Assembly (NCBI GenBank): GCA_021234155.1
Contig: JAJEKV010000026.1
Coordinates: 1,862,001-1,926,000, forward strand
Length of the DNA stretch: 64,000 nt
From: Isoetes taiwanensis
Taxonomy: Eukaryota; Streptophyta; Lycopodiopsida; Isoetales; Isoetaceae
Direction: 5' to 3'
Shown here one piece after another: positions 33,986 through 45,918 of the stretch (the stretch's first letter is position 1; each line of letters begins with the position of its first letter). The notes beneath the pieces were generated by a model, which saw nothing but the letters and a program-made list of their open reading frames with translations, did no database searches and was not told the origin of the DNA. The translations under genes and the position numbers were made by a program.

Positions 33986-34902
33986 GTATTGTCTATGCCA
34001 TCAGATTGAAGCAATGACGAAAATGAAAATTGGGTTGAATGCACACACATGCATCATCTCCATCGTTGGGTTGATCATATCCTCACCATCAATATTAGGG
34101 TGGGATCCAACTCCAGCATGTATACTGTATTTTTATCGTATAAGATTATCCTTCTATTCTCTATCTCTTTATTCTCTCCAGCATTTCTACTATATTTTTA
34201 TTGTATAAAATTATATTTCTATTCCCTATTTCTTTATTCTATTATGTCCCCTGTCGCTTTGTAAGTTTGGGGTCCAATTCCTTAACTTTTCTCTCTCCAT
34301 TCTCTCTTTATCTTTTCGGACAATTCTATTCTATTCTATTCTCTCCTCTCTCTCTATCTCTACATGCCAGCCACATTAAAGTTCAAAACACAAAAAGCAA
34401 TCTTTATGAAGTTTAGCAACTAACCTTTCAAGGTAAAACGTTTCTTTTGAACCTTGAAATGATGTACCAATCTGTTAATGACATAAAAATAAAAGTTTGA
34501 ATAAGCAACAGAAGAAACAAAAGGCTTGAGCACTAGACCAGTGCATTTTCCAATAATCGGCACAACCAAAAGAACATACCATATTACAATACATCATAAC
34601 AATGGAAAAAGGTAATGGCCATCAGTGCAAACTGTGTAACAGAGCTTCATTCTTGCAAGATCAAGGTATAGATTGGTTGCCATGTGCAACCTGGAGGTCC
34701 TGCACCAACTCAATTGAGGGATTACCAGGATCTGCAACCAAATCTTACATTTCAAAATAAACCTGCAACTAGTTCTTACTATTCAAACTAGATTCTGCAA
34801 TAGCAAAAAAAGAATGAAACTTTTCTTTATTACTTGAATATGAATGTTACAATTGAATACAATTTGGTTAGCACTAGCAATGCTTGTATGCTAGTAAAGA
34901 AT

Positions 34903-36522
34903 TCATTTGGTTCCATTTCTCATTGAAGAACTCCGGTCGCGCTCATCCTCATCTACTAAGCTATCTGCATAAAGACTACTCTTGTGCTCCAAAACTCGAT
35001 CTAAAAGATGATCATGAACATCCTTTGGAAGTTTGTATATGTTTTCACTTACAGGCACCATATCAAAGCAACACGACATGACCAAGTGGCTGTATACATT
35101 GCACTCTGGTGCATCTTCAAGCAATTCAAATTCACTACCTCCTAAAAACTTATAATACTTACCTGAGAGGACCACTTCTCTTCTAGCAAATTTAGCACCC
35201 CATGCATCTTTAAAGGCCCTCTCTACAATGTGTTTAGGCTTAGTGCATTTGATGATGTAGAAGTCTACTTGTTCCTTGTTGTTGGCCTCAGATGGTACTG
35301 CAAAATTATCCCCAACATCAACTACATCAGAAACCCATTCATGATCCCCTTCATAGATAGGACCCTGTAATGTTTCCAGCTCGTCTTCAGCACCTGGAAT
35401 TAGTTCAGAATAAACCCAAGATCCTATTCTGCTTTTGTTTATGCACTTCCCAAACTTTCCTGCCCAACAGTAATTACATAAGCAACTGAAATCCATATGA
35501 GCAACTTAATTATCTCTTTCCTATCCCTACAACTTGCATTACCAAGAACCTTTTTCACCTTCACTGCAACCTTTTTTGATAGCATTGTCTTCTTCCATGT
35601 GCTTAGATCACCTTGGAGCAATGCTTCTTCATCTGCTGCAATTTCCCTTTCCCTCTTAAGCTCTCTCTCTTTTCTCCTTAACTCAGCTCTATACCTTCTA
35701 AAAGCATGACAATCTGCTAGAAAAAAAGAATATGAAGTGAAAATAGTCAAAGAAACCTTCAAATCATGCAAACCTTGCTTACCTTGAAAATGAGGTTGAT
35801 CATGACATTGGGTTCCTTGTGTATTATCTTGGTGACACCCTTCATAACAAGAAAGACAACAAAGATTAGCAAAAGAAAAGTTCAAAGTAAATTCAAGGAA
35901 TCCAATTCCTTGAAATCGACTTGAAGAAGGTTGCACACCTTCTTCACTTTGGACATCTTGAGTTCCCTGTTGGCGCCACCCTTCAGACTCTTGGAAATCA
36001 CCTTCATGGTAAGAAGGTTGCAAATCTTCATGAAATGCAGACTCTTCATTGTCTCCATAAGGTTCGGGATTGTGACAGTAAACATTTTCTAGAATTAAAG
36101 CAAACATCAACAAATAAGGAAAGAAATCAACAACAAATATGTAAGTTCAAAATTACCTGAATCTATAGGAATTGATGTAGCCATATGTAACTGATCTTGT
36201 CCAGCTTCTTTCAGTTGAAAGCAAACTCATAGATTAATATGCATTTCAGCATACATGAAAATGAAGTGCATCATGATCCTCAATTACCATGGTAAATATC
36301 TAGCACAAATTTGCTTGCATTCGGCCTTAAACTTGTTGGCTCTGTTCTTGAATCTGCACTTGCGGATTGCTGACAAATTGCATCAGCAATTCGGGAACAA
36401 CTGCCAAAAAAAAATTCAGTCTGACTCTGGAAAACTTGGAGGCTAGATAGCAGTTTTGCAACATCAAAATTAACTTGATTCTTGCACACAGATGCACGAA
36501 AAGCTTCTCTCCATTCCGCCAT
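34903..36522 (-). CDS. Intron-containing plant gene of unknown function
   Basis: A spliced gene model fits well. Exon 1 runs from the Met at 36,522 to 36,288 (donor ATG|GTAATT); exon 2 36,207-36,158 (acceptor GAAAG, donor CAG|GTAATTT); exon 3 from 36,088 (acceptor TTCTAG). Further introns include one of about 68 nt near 35,785-35,717 (AAG|GTAAGC to CTAGCAG). The last exon begins near 35,475 after TTTCAG and ends at 34,903. The protein has an acidic Gln/Glu-rich middle, a basic coiled coil (RRYRAELRRKERELKRE) and a C-terminal domain opening with CNYCWAGKFGKC, a CxxC-type zinc site, then a mixed alpha/beta region. I do not recognise the family. No stop breaks the main exons, so it may be a working host gene. 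Confidence 0.55.
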
Positions 36523-36879
36523 AGACAGAATTGGAGAAATCTAGCATCAAAGAAATTCATGGTATTTATACTCTGAAGAACTTCAAAACTGCCAAATTTA
36601 CTTTCAAATTGCTTGCCGAACATGGCGTCATCACCTCGCACCAGCAGCACGGATCAACAACCCGCACGGATTGCTGAAGTGGCAATTTCCTGGGCTTCGG
36701 ATCGACCAACAGAATTTGGCGCCCAGGAGGAAATGGCGGGTGAAGTGCTATGACGAGCGAAAAAAATTTCACTTGACGAATCCAGCACCCGACCAGCACA
36801 AGCGTCGCCCACATAAAAAGTTGAGTACCTTAAAACAAAACACACCCTTCAACTCAAATCAACTCTTTTTCTTGTTAAT

Positions 36880-36955
36880 TTTTATTACTCTCACATATAC
36901 AACTCTATTTTGGACATATGCAATTGGACTAAATTGAAGAATCCTATATTAATAA
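36880..36955 (+). repeat. Fragment of X-family repeat
   Basis: Resembles 7,010-7,080 (TTTTGGACATATGCAA then GGACTAAATTGAA). It is cut off at the left edge of the LINE, so the LINE or a deletion interrupted it. Confidence 0.65.
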
Positions 36956-36967
36956 TGTTTTAGGGTG

Positions 36968-39789
36968 TCATGACCACGCCCTAGAAGCACATTTAGCAGC
37001 ACATTTAAAATTATAGAAGGCAGAATCTGGAAGCTGATGCATTAAGGTGGGGCTTCCCAGAGGTTTACTTCTGCTAAACCAGAATCTAATGAAGTCCATA
37101 GCAGGGGACTGAAATCCAGAGATGACTTTCCAAACATTTTTGGCACCAAGGACCTGAGCCTGGAGAAAAAGGGATTTACAACTCAACCCTCCAGCCTTCC
37201 TACTATGGGTGAGCTCCTCCCAGGCAGACAGATGGGTTCCTTGCCAAATGTATTCTTTAATACATTGTTCAACCTTGTTGTATGATGCCTTGTCAGCAAT
37301 CAGGGCAGAAGAGAAATACACATGACTACTGCCTAAGATAGAATTAGCAATTAGAATTCTACCAGCCAGGGAGAGGGATCCTTTAAGCATTAAAACTTTT
37401 TTCCGAATCCTATTGATCAAAGGTTGCCAGGCCACCTTATGGGACATTTGGACAGCAAGTGGTAGTCCCAGCAGGGTCAGGTACTGTCCCTCAGGCACAA
37501 ACTTGATACCATGAGTATTTAGATGAGGGTAGGAGCTGTCAGAAAGAATAGAACATTTGGCATAATTCAACTGAATCCCAGATGCAGCACCAAATTTGGT
37601 AATACAGTCCATAAGATTGTTTAGATTGTTATTGTCTGCTTTAGTCATGATGAAAGTATCATCAGCATACTGGAGGATAGATAGCTGTTTATCCGACTGT
37701 GGCATTTGCAAGCCCTGAATGAGACCCTTATCCTGATATGTGGCAACCAATTTGGTGAGAATCTCAGCAGCAATGATAAAGAGATAAGGGGCCAGAGGGC
37801 ACCCTTGCCTCACTCCCCTTTGAATTGGAAAAAAGGCAGTAGGTGATCCATTAATGAGAACACAGGAAGAGGCATTTTGGTTGATACCCATAATGAGCTT
37901 GATAAGATAAGGGTGAATGCCAATATGACTGAGAGACTTCTCAAGAAACTTCCAAGAAATACAGTCATATGCTCTTCTAAAGTCCGATTTAAGAAGAACA
38001 CAGCCCTACTTAGATAACTTATTCCAGTGGAGAGCTTCATTAGCAGCTATATAGTTGTCCAAAATAGACCTATTTGGTAAGAAGGCTGATTGACAAGCAT
38101 TAATTTTATTTTGAAGATGCACTACCAATCTGCCAGCAATGATTTTAGCAACCAATTTATACATGGTGGTGGTCAATGAAATAGGGCGCCACTCATTAGT
38201 CTTAGATGGAGAATCAGTTTTTGGAATGAGGGAGATCATTCCAACATTATAGGTGGGATAGATAGATTTAGCCCCCCAAATTCCCTGGATGAAGTGGACA
38301 ATGTCATCCTTCATGATTGGCCAGAACTCCACAAAGAATTCAGGCTGGAAGCCATCAATACCAGGGCTTTTCCCACTTTTCATCTTTTTAAGAGTTTCCA
38401 GAATTTCAGGGAGGTCATGGACCTCTATCCACTCATCCTCCATCATTTCATTGGGGGGCCCAATGGCATCAAAGACCTGCTGCATTTTACTGTCATCAAT
38501 AATTTCTTCTTTAAAGAGATCTGTGTAAAACTTGTGAAATGCAGAAGCTATAGCCTTCTCATCAGTATGAGTTAAGCCCTGATCAGTCTCCAACTGAGTG
38601 ATAGAATTATTGATTAACCTATTTCTGGCCACCCTAAAAAACATCTTGGAGCTTTCATGATCCAACTGATTGTACATTTTGATTTTGCTTCTAAGGGCCA
38701 TACCCCTAACCTGGTGTTCCTCCAAGGTTTTAATCTGGATTTCCAATTGCTGTTCTTTCGTGTGCAATGACTCATCATTGGGATTGCTTTCAATGAGAGA
38801 TCTAACCTCCTTAATTTGTTCCATAAAGCTAGTGCCTTTCTTTTCTGAGCTAAGTCCTTTCCCCATTTCTTCACCCAGTCCTTGACTTTTTTCATCTTTT
38901 CATTAAAGCTTTTCATGGATTGATGCTGACCAATCTTGGGAAGGGAAAGGTAATAGGAGGTAAATTCCTGACAGAATGATTTCAATTGAAGTAAGGAGGT
39001 ATTAAATTTAAAGGGGGTATTCTTCCCTTTATTGCCAAGAGGTAGGCATTTAGTATCCAGAAAGTGAGGTTGATGATCAGAAATAGTGCTTGCAATGTCT
39101 CCAGTGACTATACAGTTGTCCAACCATGTGGCAGAGTTATGAATATAGAATCTATCTAGCATACAAAAGGTTCTTTGGTCCCCCTTCCTCTTATTACTCC
39201 AGGAGAATTTAGTGTTAGAAGAAGGGATATAGACCAGATCTTGATCAGCTAACCAGTTATCCCAGGAGTACCTCTCATTCTTGGACATATTAATTTTGTT
39301 GCCAAGCTTCATGTCAGGGTGGGGAGTATTATTAAAGTCACCTGTGATAATCCAATTCTCAACATTCTGCTGTTGGTTCATCCAATTATTAATCTCAATC
39401 CACATTGGTTCTCTTTCATAAGGATCAGTAGAGGCATAGATATTAATGAAAGCCACATGACAGACTTTAATAGAAAGGATAACACACAACCATCTATTGG
39501 AAGGACTGATATAGGTATTTATAAGCTTCTGATTATACCAAAATGTAGCAACACCACCTTTTGTTCCATCTGCAGGAATATAGCAGGAAGCCATACCAGG
39601 CTTGATCCATTCCCCCAAGTTGGCTGACTCAAACTTGGGGAGTCTGTGCTCCTGAATCATGATGATGTCAGCCTTGAACTCCCTCACAGAGGCAATGAAG
39701 CGCCTTCTCTTGGTAGGCCCTTTGATACCTCTCAAGTTCCAAGTTAGAACCCTCATAACAAGACGAAGAGGAAAAAAGGCAGGCAACAA
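36968..39789 (-). pseudogene. LINE ORF2: APE endonuclease and reverse transcriptase
   Basis: Endonuclease: WNLRGIKG, the Glu in IQEHRLP, GDFNN and ISDHQP, the standard APE active-site series. RT: SLIPKTDSPSKTNEWRPISL, FDRRAYD-type motif SDFRRAYDCISW, RGVRQGCPLAPYLF and catalytic QYADDTF near 37,660. A frameshift near 38,840 separates endonuclease from RT, and an in-frame TAG at about 38,006 (CAG would fit) interrupts RT. The endonuclease would nick the target and RT copy the RNA there; this copy is dead. Confidence 0.88.
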
Positions 39790-39792
39790 CTA

Positions 39793-42216
39793 TCAATAGT
39801 TGAGCTTCCTCATACCATGAGGAGAAGATCTGCTTCTGCTATTGTAGGTATGTGGACAGTTCTCTCTATCAGCCGGCGACTTGGATGTGGACCTAACTTT
39901 CATTTTCTTTTTGATAGATCTCAGGGAGGTGTTAGAGATATCATGCAGGGGGCTGCAACTCAGGTCTTCCTCAGAATCAGGGACAACTATGTCAAAATGA
40001 TTTAGTCCCAAAGAATCTAAATTGTCCAGATTTGACTGAAGAGCTAATAGTCCAGATTCAATCATCTGTTCATCAGTGCCTAAAGGAGTGGATTTGACCA
40101 TCTCACACTCATCATTAGAATAACAGCCATCTTGCAGAGATGATGGAATCCCCATCTCACTATTACAGCCTTGTGTTTCCTGGAGTTCTAAAGAGGGGCT
40201 ATGACAAATAGGATAGTGTTCACTTACCTGGATTCGCCCAGACTCCTGTTGAGCATCATAACCATCAACTCCATTGCTAACTACCAAGGGGGCCTTCTGT
40301 TGTCGACAGGTTGCATCCACAGCATCTGCAACAATTCTGCTGACCAAGTCCACCGTGGACTTACCATATTTATCATAGAGCACAAGTAGTGGAGTGTGAT
40401 GGGATGGGGGTGATAGGGCAGAAGTGGATTGTCATGGAGCAGGGAAAGAGAGGGGGGAATATCTAAATTGACCACAGTATTGTTGGAGATAGGGTCAACA
40501 GCTAAGTCAACCAGAATTCGGTCACCAGTACAAGTGGAATTGACTGTAGATTTTGATGGGCTTGGAGTATATATTTCTTTGATCACAAGTTGATCCTGGC
40601 ATCTGTCATGATCTGCTTGGGCAAAAGCCTCGTTATGAGACCTTCCTTTTTCCTTTGGACTAGACAGTCCATCAGGGTCCAAGTCCTGCAACACTTGGAA
40701 TCTGTTATTGCATAAAATAGGGGATGATTCTGTTGTGGGATCTACATCAGTTGTAGAATAGGCGAACCCCAATTCTCCAACAGCATCTTCAATTGAGATA
40801 GGGAAACTGGAATCTTCATTTCCAATTAGGATGTAAGCAGGCCCCTTTTCTGCATCAACAGACTTCTTTGGTGTAGACAGCTTGGATTTGGATATCTGCC
40901 AGGTCGAATAGTCATCTTCCCATCTTGTGACCTCCCTGGCATTGACTACTGTAGTTTCCACAAATTGAACATGACCAGGGGGTTTGTGTTTATCAAAAAT
41001 TTTAACCATATTTGAAGTGTTGAAGGACACTCCTTTAGTGATGACACCCCTATTCAGAACCTTAATAGTTCCATTGTTGGTTCGATCTTGAGACCTTTCT
41101 TCCTGATTTCTAAATTTCTGTTCCAGCTCCTTATTGGCCAGGGCAATCTTTTCCCTGATCATCTGCTTCCTTCTGATTCTCCTCGAGCTACCATTCAGGT
41201 TTCCTGGGTGACGAGGAGGGAGTATGTGAGCATCCTCCATTCCCAAGGTCGGATCTTGATCGGGCAACGGGCTGCACTTCTGTCCTCCATGCAATCTTTT
41301 CCTGCACATAGGGCAAACAGGGGGCAATCCATTCCATCTCAAGAGCAAAGATTGATCAGACCCAAACATATCCTGGAAGGTAACTTCAAGAGGGATAGGC
41401 TTGAGGAGATCCAATTGTATGAAAACAGTGGGAGGTCTATCCGGCCTACGTTCAGAAGAGATAAAGGAGCCAATGGAGGAAAAGATAGCCTTAGGGCATT
41501 GGTCCTCCCAAAATACCGGATTAAGGTCATGCAAGTGTATGCATGAGCGTAGCGGGTCGGAGAGGGTCAAATTGGTATACCCATTTTTGGAATTTGATTC
41601 GGAATCCAAAGTGGGTGATATGACCCAGTTTTAAAATATGTTCAGCAGCTTGCTCAGAGCAAAACTCAATCACAAAATAAGGGAATCGGGTCCAATAGAT
41701 TGAGGAAATTTGAATTGATTTAGACAGAGCACAAATTTGTTTAGAAACATTCCCCAGTATTATACCCTCCCTTCAGTCCAACAAATAACAGCATGCGAAG
41801 ATAGGAATTTGAAGTCTTGAATGACAGAGGTCCAGGTTCAATTCAATACCTCTACTGTGTCGATATGTCGGAGGGTTGTGTTTCTTCATTGTCAGAATGT
41901 CTTGTTTGATGGTAATGTCCTCCTTGAAGGGTTGAGTTCTTCGGACGAAGGTGTTGCTTGAGTTCGTGTTCAATGGAGCATAACAGTCCCAAAACGGGCG
42001 ATCTGGGAACGAAGAGGGCAAAGCATTTTTTGGTGCCATTGCCGTAGGAACAAAGGAAGTAAAATCTCCAAATTGGATCGGAGCAAGGTCTCCCTTAAGA
42101 AGCAGCTGCTGTTTCTCTAAAATTTGTTTCTGTTCTTGGGGTTTCAGGGAGCAGAAAACATTTAATATGGAATGCATGGGAGGAGATAATCCGTCCAGTA
42201 GATCTGGTGGGTCCAT
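39793..42216 (-). pseudogene. LINE ORF1: nucleic-acid-binding protein with CCHC knuckle
   Basis: Frames 42,216-41,773, 41,609-40,281 and 40,383-39,793 form one broken ORF1. The middle frame has PTVFIQLDLLKPIPLEV and a zinc knuckle CPMCRKRLHGGQKC, the DUF4283 plus zf-CCHC layout of plant L1 ORF1. ORF1 coats the RNA in the retrotransposition particle. At least two frameshifts. Confidence 0.75.
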
Positions 42217-42694
42217 GGTACGATAGAATTGCAGAACTAGCAGAGGGGCGTGAAACGAGAAATGGGATGATTGGGAGTCAGAAAAAGATGAGGAATGTCG
42301 AATGGGGAGACGAGAGGATGGAATTTTGGCAGGGTCTGAATCTACCTTTCCAGGAAGATGGTGGGACCCAAAAAATCCAAGATCTAGAGATGTAATGCTA
42401 ATTACCTTACCTGCTTACCTCGATTACTGAGCCCGATCGTGATAGAACCCTAGTTAGGGTTAAGGTAGATCAGGGTAGCGCTCGCGCTCGCGCCCGCCAT
42501 CATTTCAACTTCCAGGTATATCCTATTCACCTTGGTCTTTCATGTTTGGGCGAATGGCAAAATATAGATTATGTAGAATTGATGACTAAGCATTTTTAAG
42601 AAATAGGACAATGTTTAAAGGAAGTCGCAAGGGAATTTAGGGGCACTAAGAAAAACCTACTTATCTCACTTAAAAAGAAAAAACCTTTTTCAAA

Positions 42695-44100
42695 AAATTG
42701 GCCTAGGTGGCATGTTGCAGCCCGCATGGCATGTTTGAGCCTAGGTGTCATGTTGGAGTCTAGGTGGCACATTTTAGCCACCTTTACATGTTTGAGTCTA
42801 GGTGGCATGTTGGAGCTCGTGTGGCATGTTTGAGCCACCTTGGCATGTTTGAGCCTAGGTGGCCTGTTGTGAGCCACCTTAGCATGTTGGAGCCAAGACG
42901 GCATGTTGGAGCCTGCGTGGCATGTTTGAGTTGCCTTGGCATGTTTGAGCCTAGGTGGCATGTTGGAGCCTAAGTGACATGTTTGAGCCACCTTGTCATG
43001 TTGGAGCCTAGGTGGCATGTTTGAGCACCTTGGCATGTTTGAGCCACCTTGGCATGTTTGAGCCACATTGGCCTGTTGGAGCCTAGGTGGCATGTTCGAG
43101 CCCGCATGGCATGTTTGAGCCACCTTGTCATATTGAGCCACCTTGGCATGTTTGAGCCTAGGTGGCATGTTGAAGCCTAGGTGGCATGTTTGAGCCACCT
43201 TGGCATGTTGGAGCCTAGGTGGCATGTTGGAGCCCCACGTGCCATATTTGAGCCACCTTGGCATGTTGGAGCTTAGGTGGCCTTGGAGCCCGCGTGGCAT
43301 GTTTGAGCCAGCTTGGCATGTTTGAGCCACCTTGACATATTTGAGCCTAGGTGGCTTGTTGGAGACTAGGTGGCATGTTTGAGCCACCTTGGCATTTGGA
43401 GCCTAGGTGGCATGTTGGAGCCTGTTGGAGCCTAAGTGGCATGTTGGAGCACATGTCGCATGTTTGAGCCACCTTGGCATGTTGGAGCCTACGGGGCATG
43501 TTGGAGCCAGCATGGCATGTTTGAGCCACCTTGGCATGTTTGAGCCTAGGTGGCATGTTGGAGCCTAGGAGGCATGTTTGAGCCTAGGTGGCATGTTGGA
43601 GCCTACATGGCATGCTTGAGCCACCTTGACATGTTTGAGCCTAGGTGGCATCTTGGAGCTTAGGTGGGATGTTTGAGCCACCTTGGCATGTTGGAGCCTA
43701 GGTGGCATGTCTGAGCCACCTTGGCATGTTTGAGCCTAGGTTGCATGTTGGAGCCTAGGTGGCATGTTTGAGACACCTTGTCATGTTGGAGCCTAGGTGG
43801 CATGTTGGAGCTCGCGTGGCATGTCTGAGCCACCTTGGCATATTGGAGCCTACGTGGCATGTTGGAGCCTGCGTGGCATGTTTGAGCCACCTTGGCATGT
43901 TCGAGCCTAGGTGGCATGTTGGAGCTTAGGTGGCATGTTTGAGCACCTTGGCATGTTCGAGCCACCTTGGCATGTTGGAGCCTAGGTGGCATGTTTGAGC
44001 CTAGGTGGCATGTTAGAGCCCACGTGTCATGTTTGAGCCACCTTGGCATGTTTGAGCCTAGGTGGCATGTTTGAGCCAACCTTGGCATGTTGGAGCCTGG
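42695..44100. repeat. 19-bp minisatellite, about 1.4 kb
   Basis: Units of 19 bp such as TGGCATGTTTGAGCCACCT alternate with TGGCATGTTGGAGCCTAGG, with occasional 18- or 17-bp variants. Because three units make 57 bp, all minus-strand frames stay open over long distances (263, 69 and 142 aa); these are artefacts. There are no unique spacers, so it is not a CRISPR-like array. It lies between the LINE 5' end and a MITE remnant. Confidence 0.92.
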
Positions 44101-44236
44101 GCATATGCATGCTACACCCTGCCATTTTTGGAACCTGCCAAAGTACCTGCACTAGGTACTTTTGGATTGGGTACTATTTTCTTGTTCTTTTGGTCAAAAC
44201 TAATTCAAAAGTTCAATATAAAATGTCAAAAGCATA
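44100..44236. mobile_element. Degraded MITE related to 16,062-16,383
   Basis: The stretch shares TTTTGGAACCTGC, CACTAGGTACTT and a TTGGGTACT block in the same order as the MITE in element A. Only one end can be recognised; the other is lost in a pyrimidine-rich stretch at 44,240-44,360. Confidence 0.55.
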
Positions 44237-44356
44237 TTAATGCCCCTTTTCCCCCTCCCTTTTCCTACCCTTTCCCTCTTTCCTTTTTCTCGGTGCCTTT
44301 TTATCTTCCTTTTTCCCCTCCCTTTTTCTTTTCCCCATTTCCTGTCCCTTTATGTG

Positions 44357-45918
44357 CTATTTGTAGTGTGCCACCTTTACCTGTTCCAGAGCATGGTGGT
44401 CCCAGAGCTTCCCCAGGAAACAAGAGTCCAAGTACTCCCTCAGCCTATCCCGGCCGGCGTCTGTGTGCACCTGGACGCACCTATGTGCGTCTGCCAGCCA
44501 CTGGGCTCTCTTGTCCTTCCAACAAGCGCTGAGTCGTTCGGGGCTCATCGCCACAGCGTAAGCCAAGTGCGAGAGCCGAGTGTCGCCCATGCTGGCCATC
44601 TTCTGGAAATAAACAATGTGTCTATCGAGGGCCGCATGGGCATGAATCCTGTCTCCTGCAACAAGATCTGATATGGAACTGAGGGCTTGACCCCAAGTGC
44701 CCGCGTCAAAAATGCCTTCTGGACCTGCTCTAAGTCATTCCAAGTCGCCAAAGACACCACTGGGCCCCACACCTCGACCCCATACAGAAGAACTGGCTCC
44801 ACCAGTGCCCGAAACAAATGTGACTGGTGGCCCCAGTCATACAGCTCTACCCTGTGACTATTGTTTTGCATTGCGTATAGCGCCTTCCAACCTGCGGTCA
44901 CCCGAAGGCGAATGGATGCATCCCAATACATTGAGGACGGAAATTCCACCCCCATGTACTTGTAGCTGGGTGTGACCTCTACCATCTGCCCCTGATAAGT
45001 GAGCGCCGGAGGTGCTAGATGACATGAGGAGGATATGAGGACCACCTTAGTCTTGGCCAGGTTGACACGCATGTCCATCGCCTGACAGAATGTGTCCAGG
45101 GCATCTAGGTGTGCCTGCATGCCCTCTGGTGTATGGGCCAAGAGGTCCACATCATCCGCATAGATGAGCTGCCGGATGACCTGGTGCAAGAGCTGTATAC
45201 CGTCCCCCCCATTGGCAGCAAGCCAGGCTTCCAACTGGTCAATGTAAAGTCCAAAGAGTGTGGGTGAGAGAGGACAACCTTGCCTGACTCCAATGCTACT
45301 GGCAAATGATTGTCCTTTCAGTTGCATGCGGCTTGTGCAGCTCTCGTACAGTCTGTACACTGCGTTCTGCAGATCCATAGGGAGCCCCAGATGGTGCAAT
45401 CTCGCCCACAACTTTTCCCGGGGTACTGTGTCAAAAGCCTTTGCAAAGTCCACAAAACAGCAGTACAGGTCCTCCTGACGGTTCCTGCTGCCCTCGACCA
45501 GGGCCCTGAGTGTAAAGATGTGATCAATGGTCGAATGTCGGGGTCGGAAGCCTGCCTGGGTAAGTGCCCCGACTTCCGCTGCCTCTACCCATCTGGTTAC
45601 CCGCTGTTCGAGAATGCCCGCGCACAGCTTGGCAAAGACTGAGCTGACCATGATGGTTTGGTAATTGGCTGGACAGTGTGGGTCCCCTACCTTGTAGATT
45701 GGGACAACCCTGCTTGGGGTCCATGACCGGGAAAAACCCTCTTGCAGCGCCCTGTTGAACAGTGCAGCAAGGACGGGCACCATGGGTTGTCCTGCCCACT
45801 TGAGCAACTCCGCTTGCAGTCTTGGTATAAGAAGAAATAGTTGTCTTGTAATACACAAATCAATGATAGTTTTATTGCTGGATCGAACAGCTTGTGACGT
45901 ATTTTGGTGCATGATCAT
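44357..45918 (-). pseudogene. Non-LTR reverse transcriptase remnant (second LINE)
   Basis: The 457-aa frame has RVVPIYKVGDP, GFRPRHSTIDHIF, CCFVDFAKAFDTV, GVRQGCPLSPTLF and LIYADDVDLLA, a clear non-LTR RT. The thumb/C-terminal part GVEVWGP continues into another frame (44,599-44,357, SMGDTRLSHLAYAVAM...) after a frameshift near 44,600. No endonuclease is upstream: the RT begins abruptly near 45,835, so the copy is 5' truncated. It is quite different from the L1-like LINE at 37-42 kb, closer to Jockey/RTE-like RTs by look. Confidence 0.82.

Larger units (their letters stand above)
30824..34620 (+). repeat. Duplicated unit X, copy 2
   Basis: Matches X copy 1 without its 2-kb insertion and with many small indels. 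It begins CCACCTCAATC right after poly(A). Differences include loss of the long A run and expansion of TTTGGG. No gene seen. Confidence 0.8.
36966..42520 (-). mobile_element. L1-like LINE, 3' truncated
   Basis: Minus-strand order: 5' region (about 42,520), ORF1, ORF2 with APE endonuclease and RT. The 5' end seems present, while the RT C-terminal part, any RNase H and the poly(A) are missing at 36,966. That is opposite to usual LINE truncation and suggests a later deletion. ORFs carry frameshifts and one stop. Confidence 0.85.

Noticed and set aside
40281-41609. Separate host zinc-finger gene
   Set aside because: Its CCHC knuckle and position directly before the APE-RT ORF show it is ORF1 of the LINE.
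42596-44088. Minus-strand frames of 263, 69 and 142 aa with NMPPRLKHAKVAQTCH repeats
   Set aside because: They follow directly from a 19-bp tandem repeat whose triple is 57 bp; no independent sign of coding.
42695-44100. CRISPR-like array
   Set aside because: Units are contiguous without unique spacers and the genome is eukaryotic.
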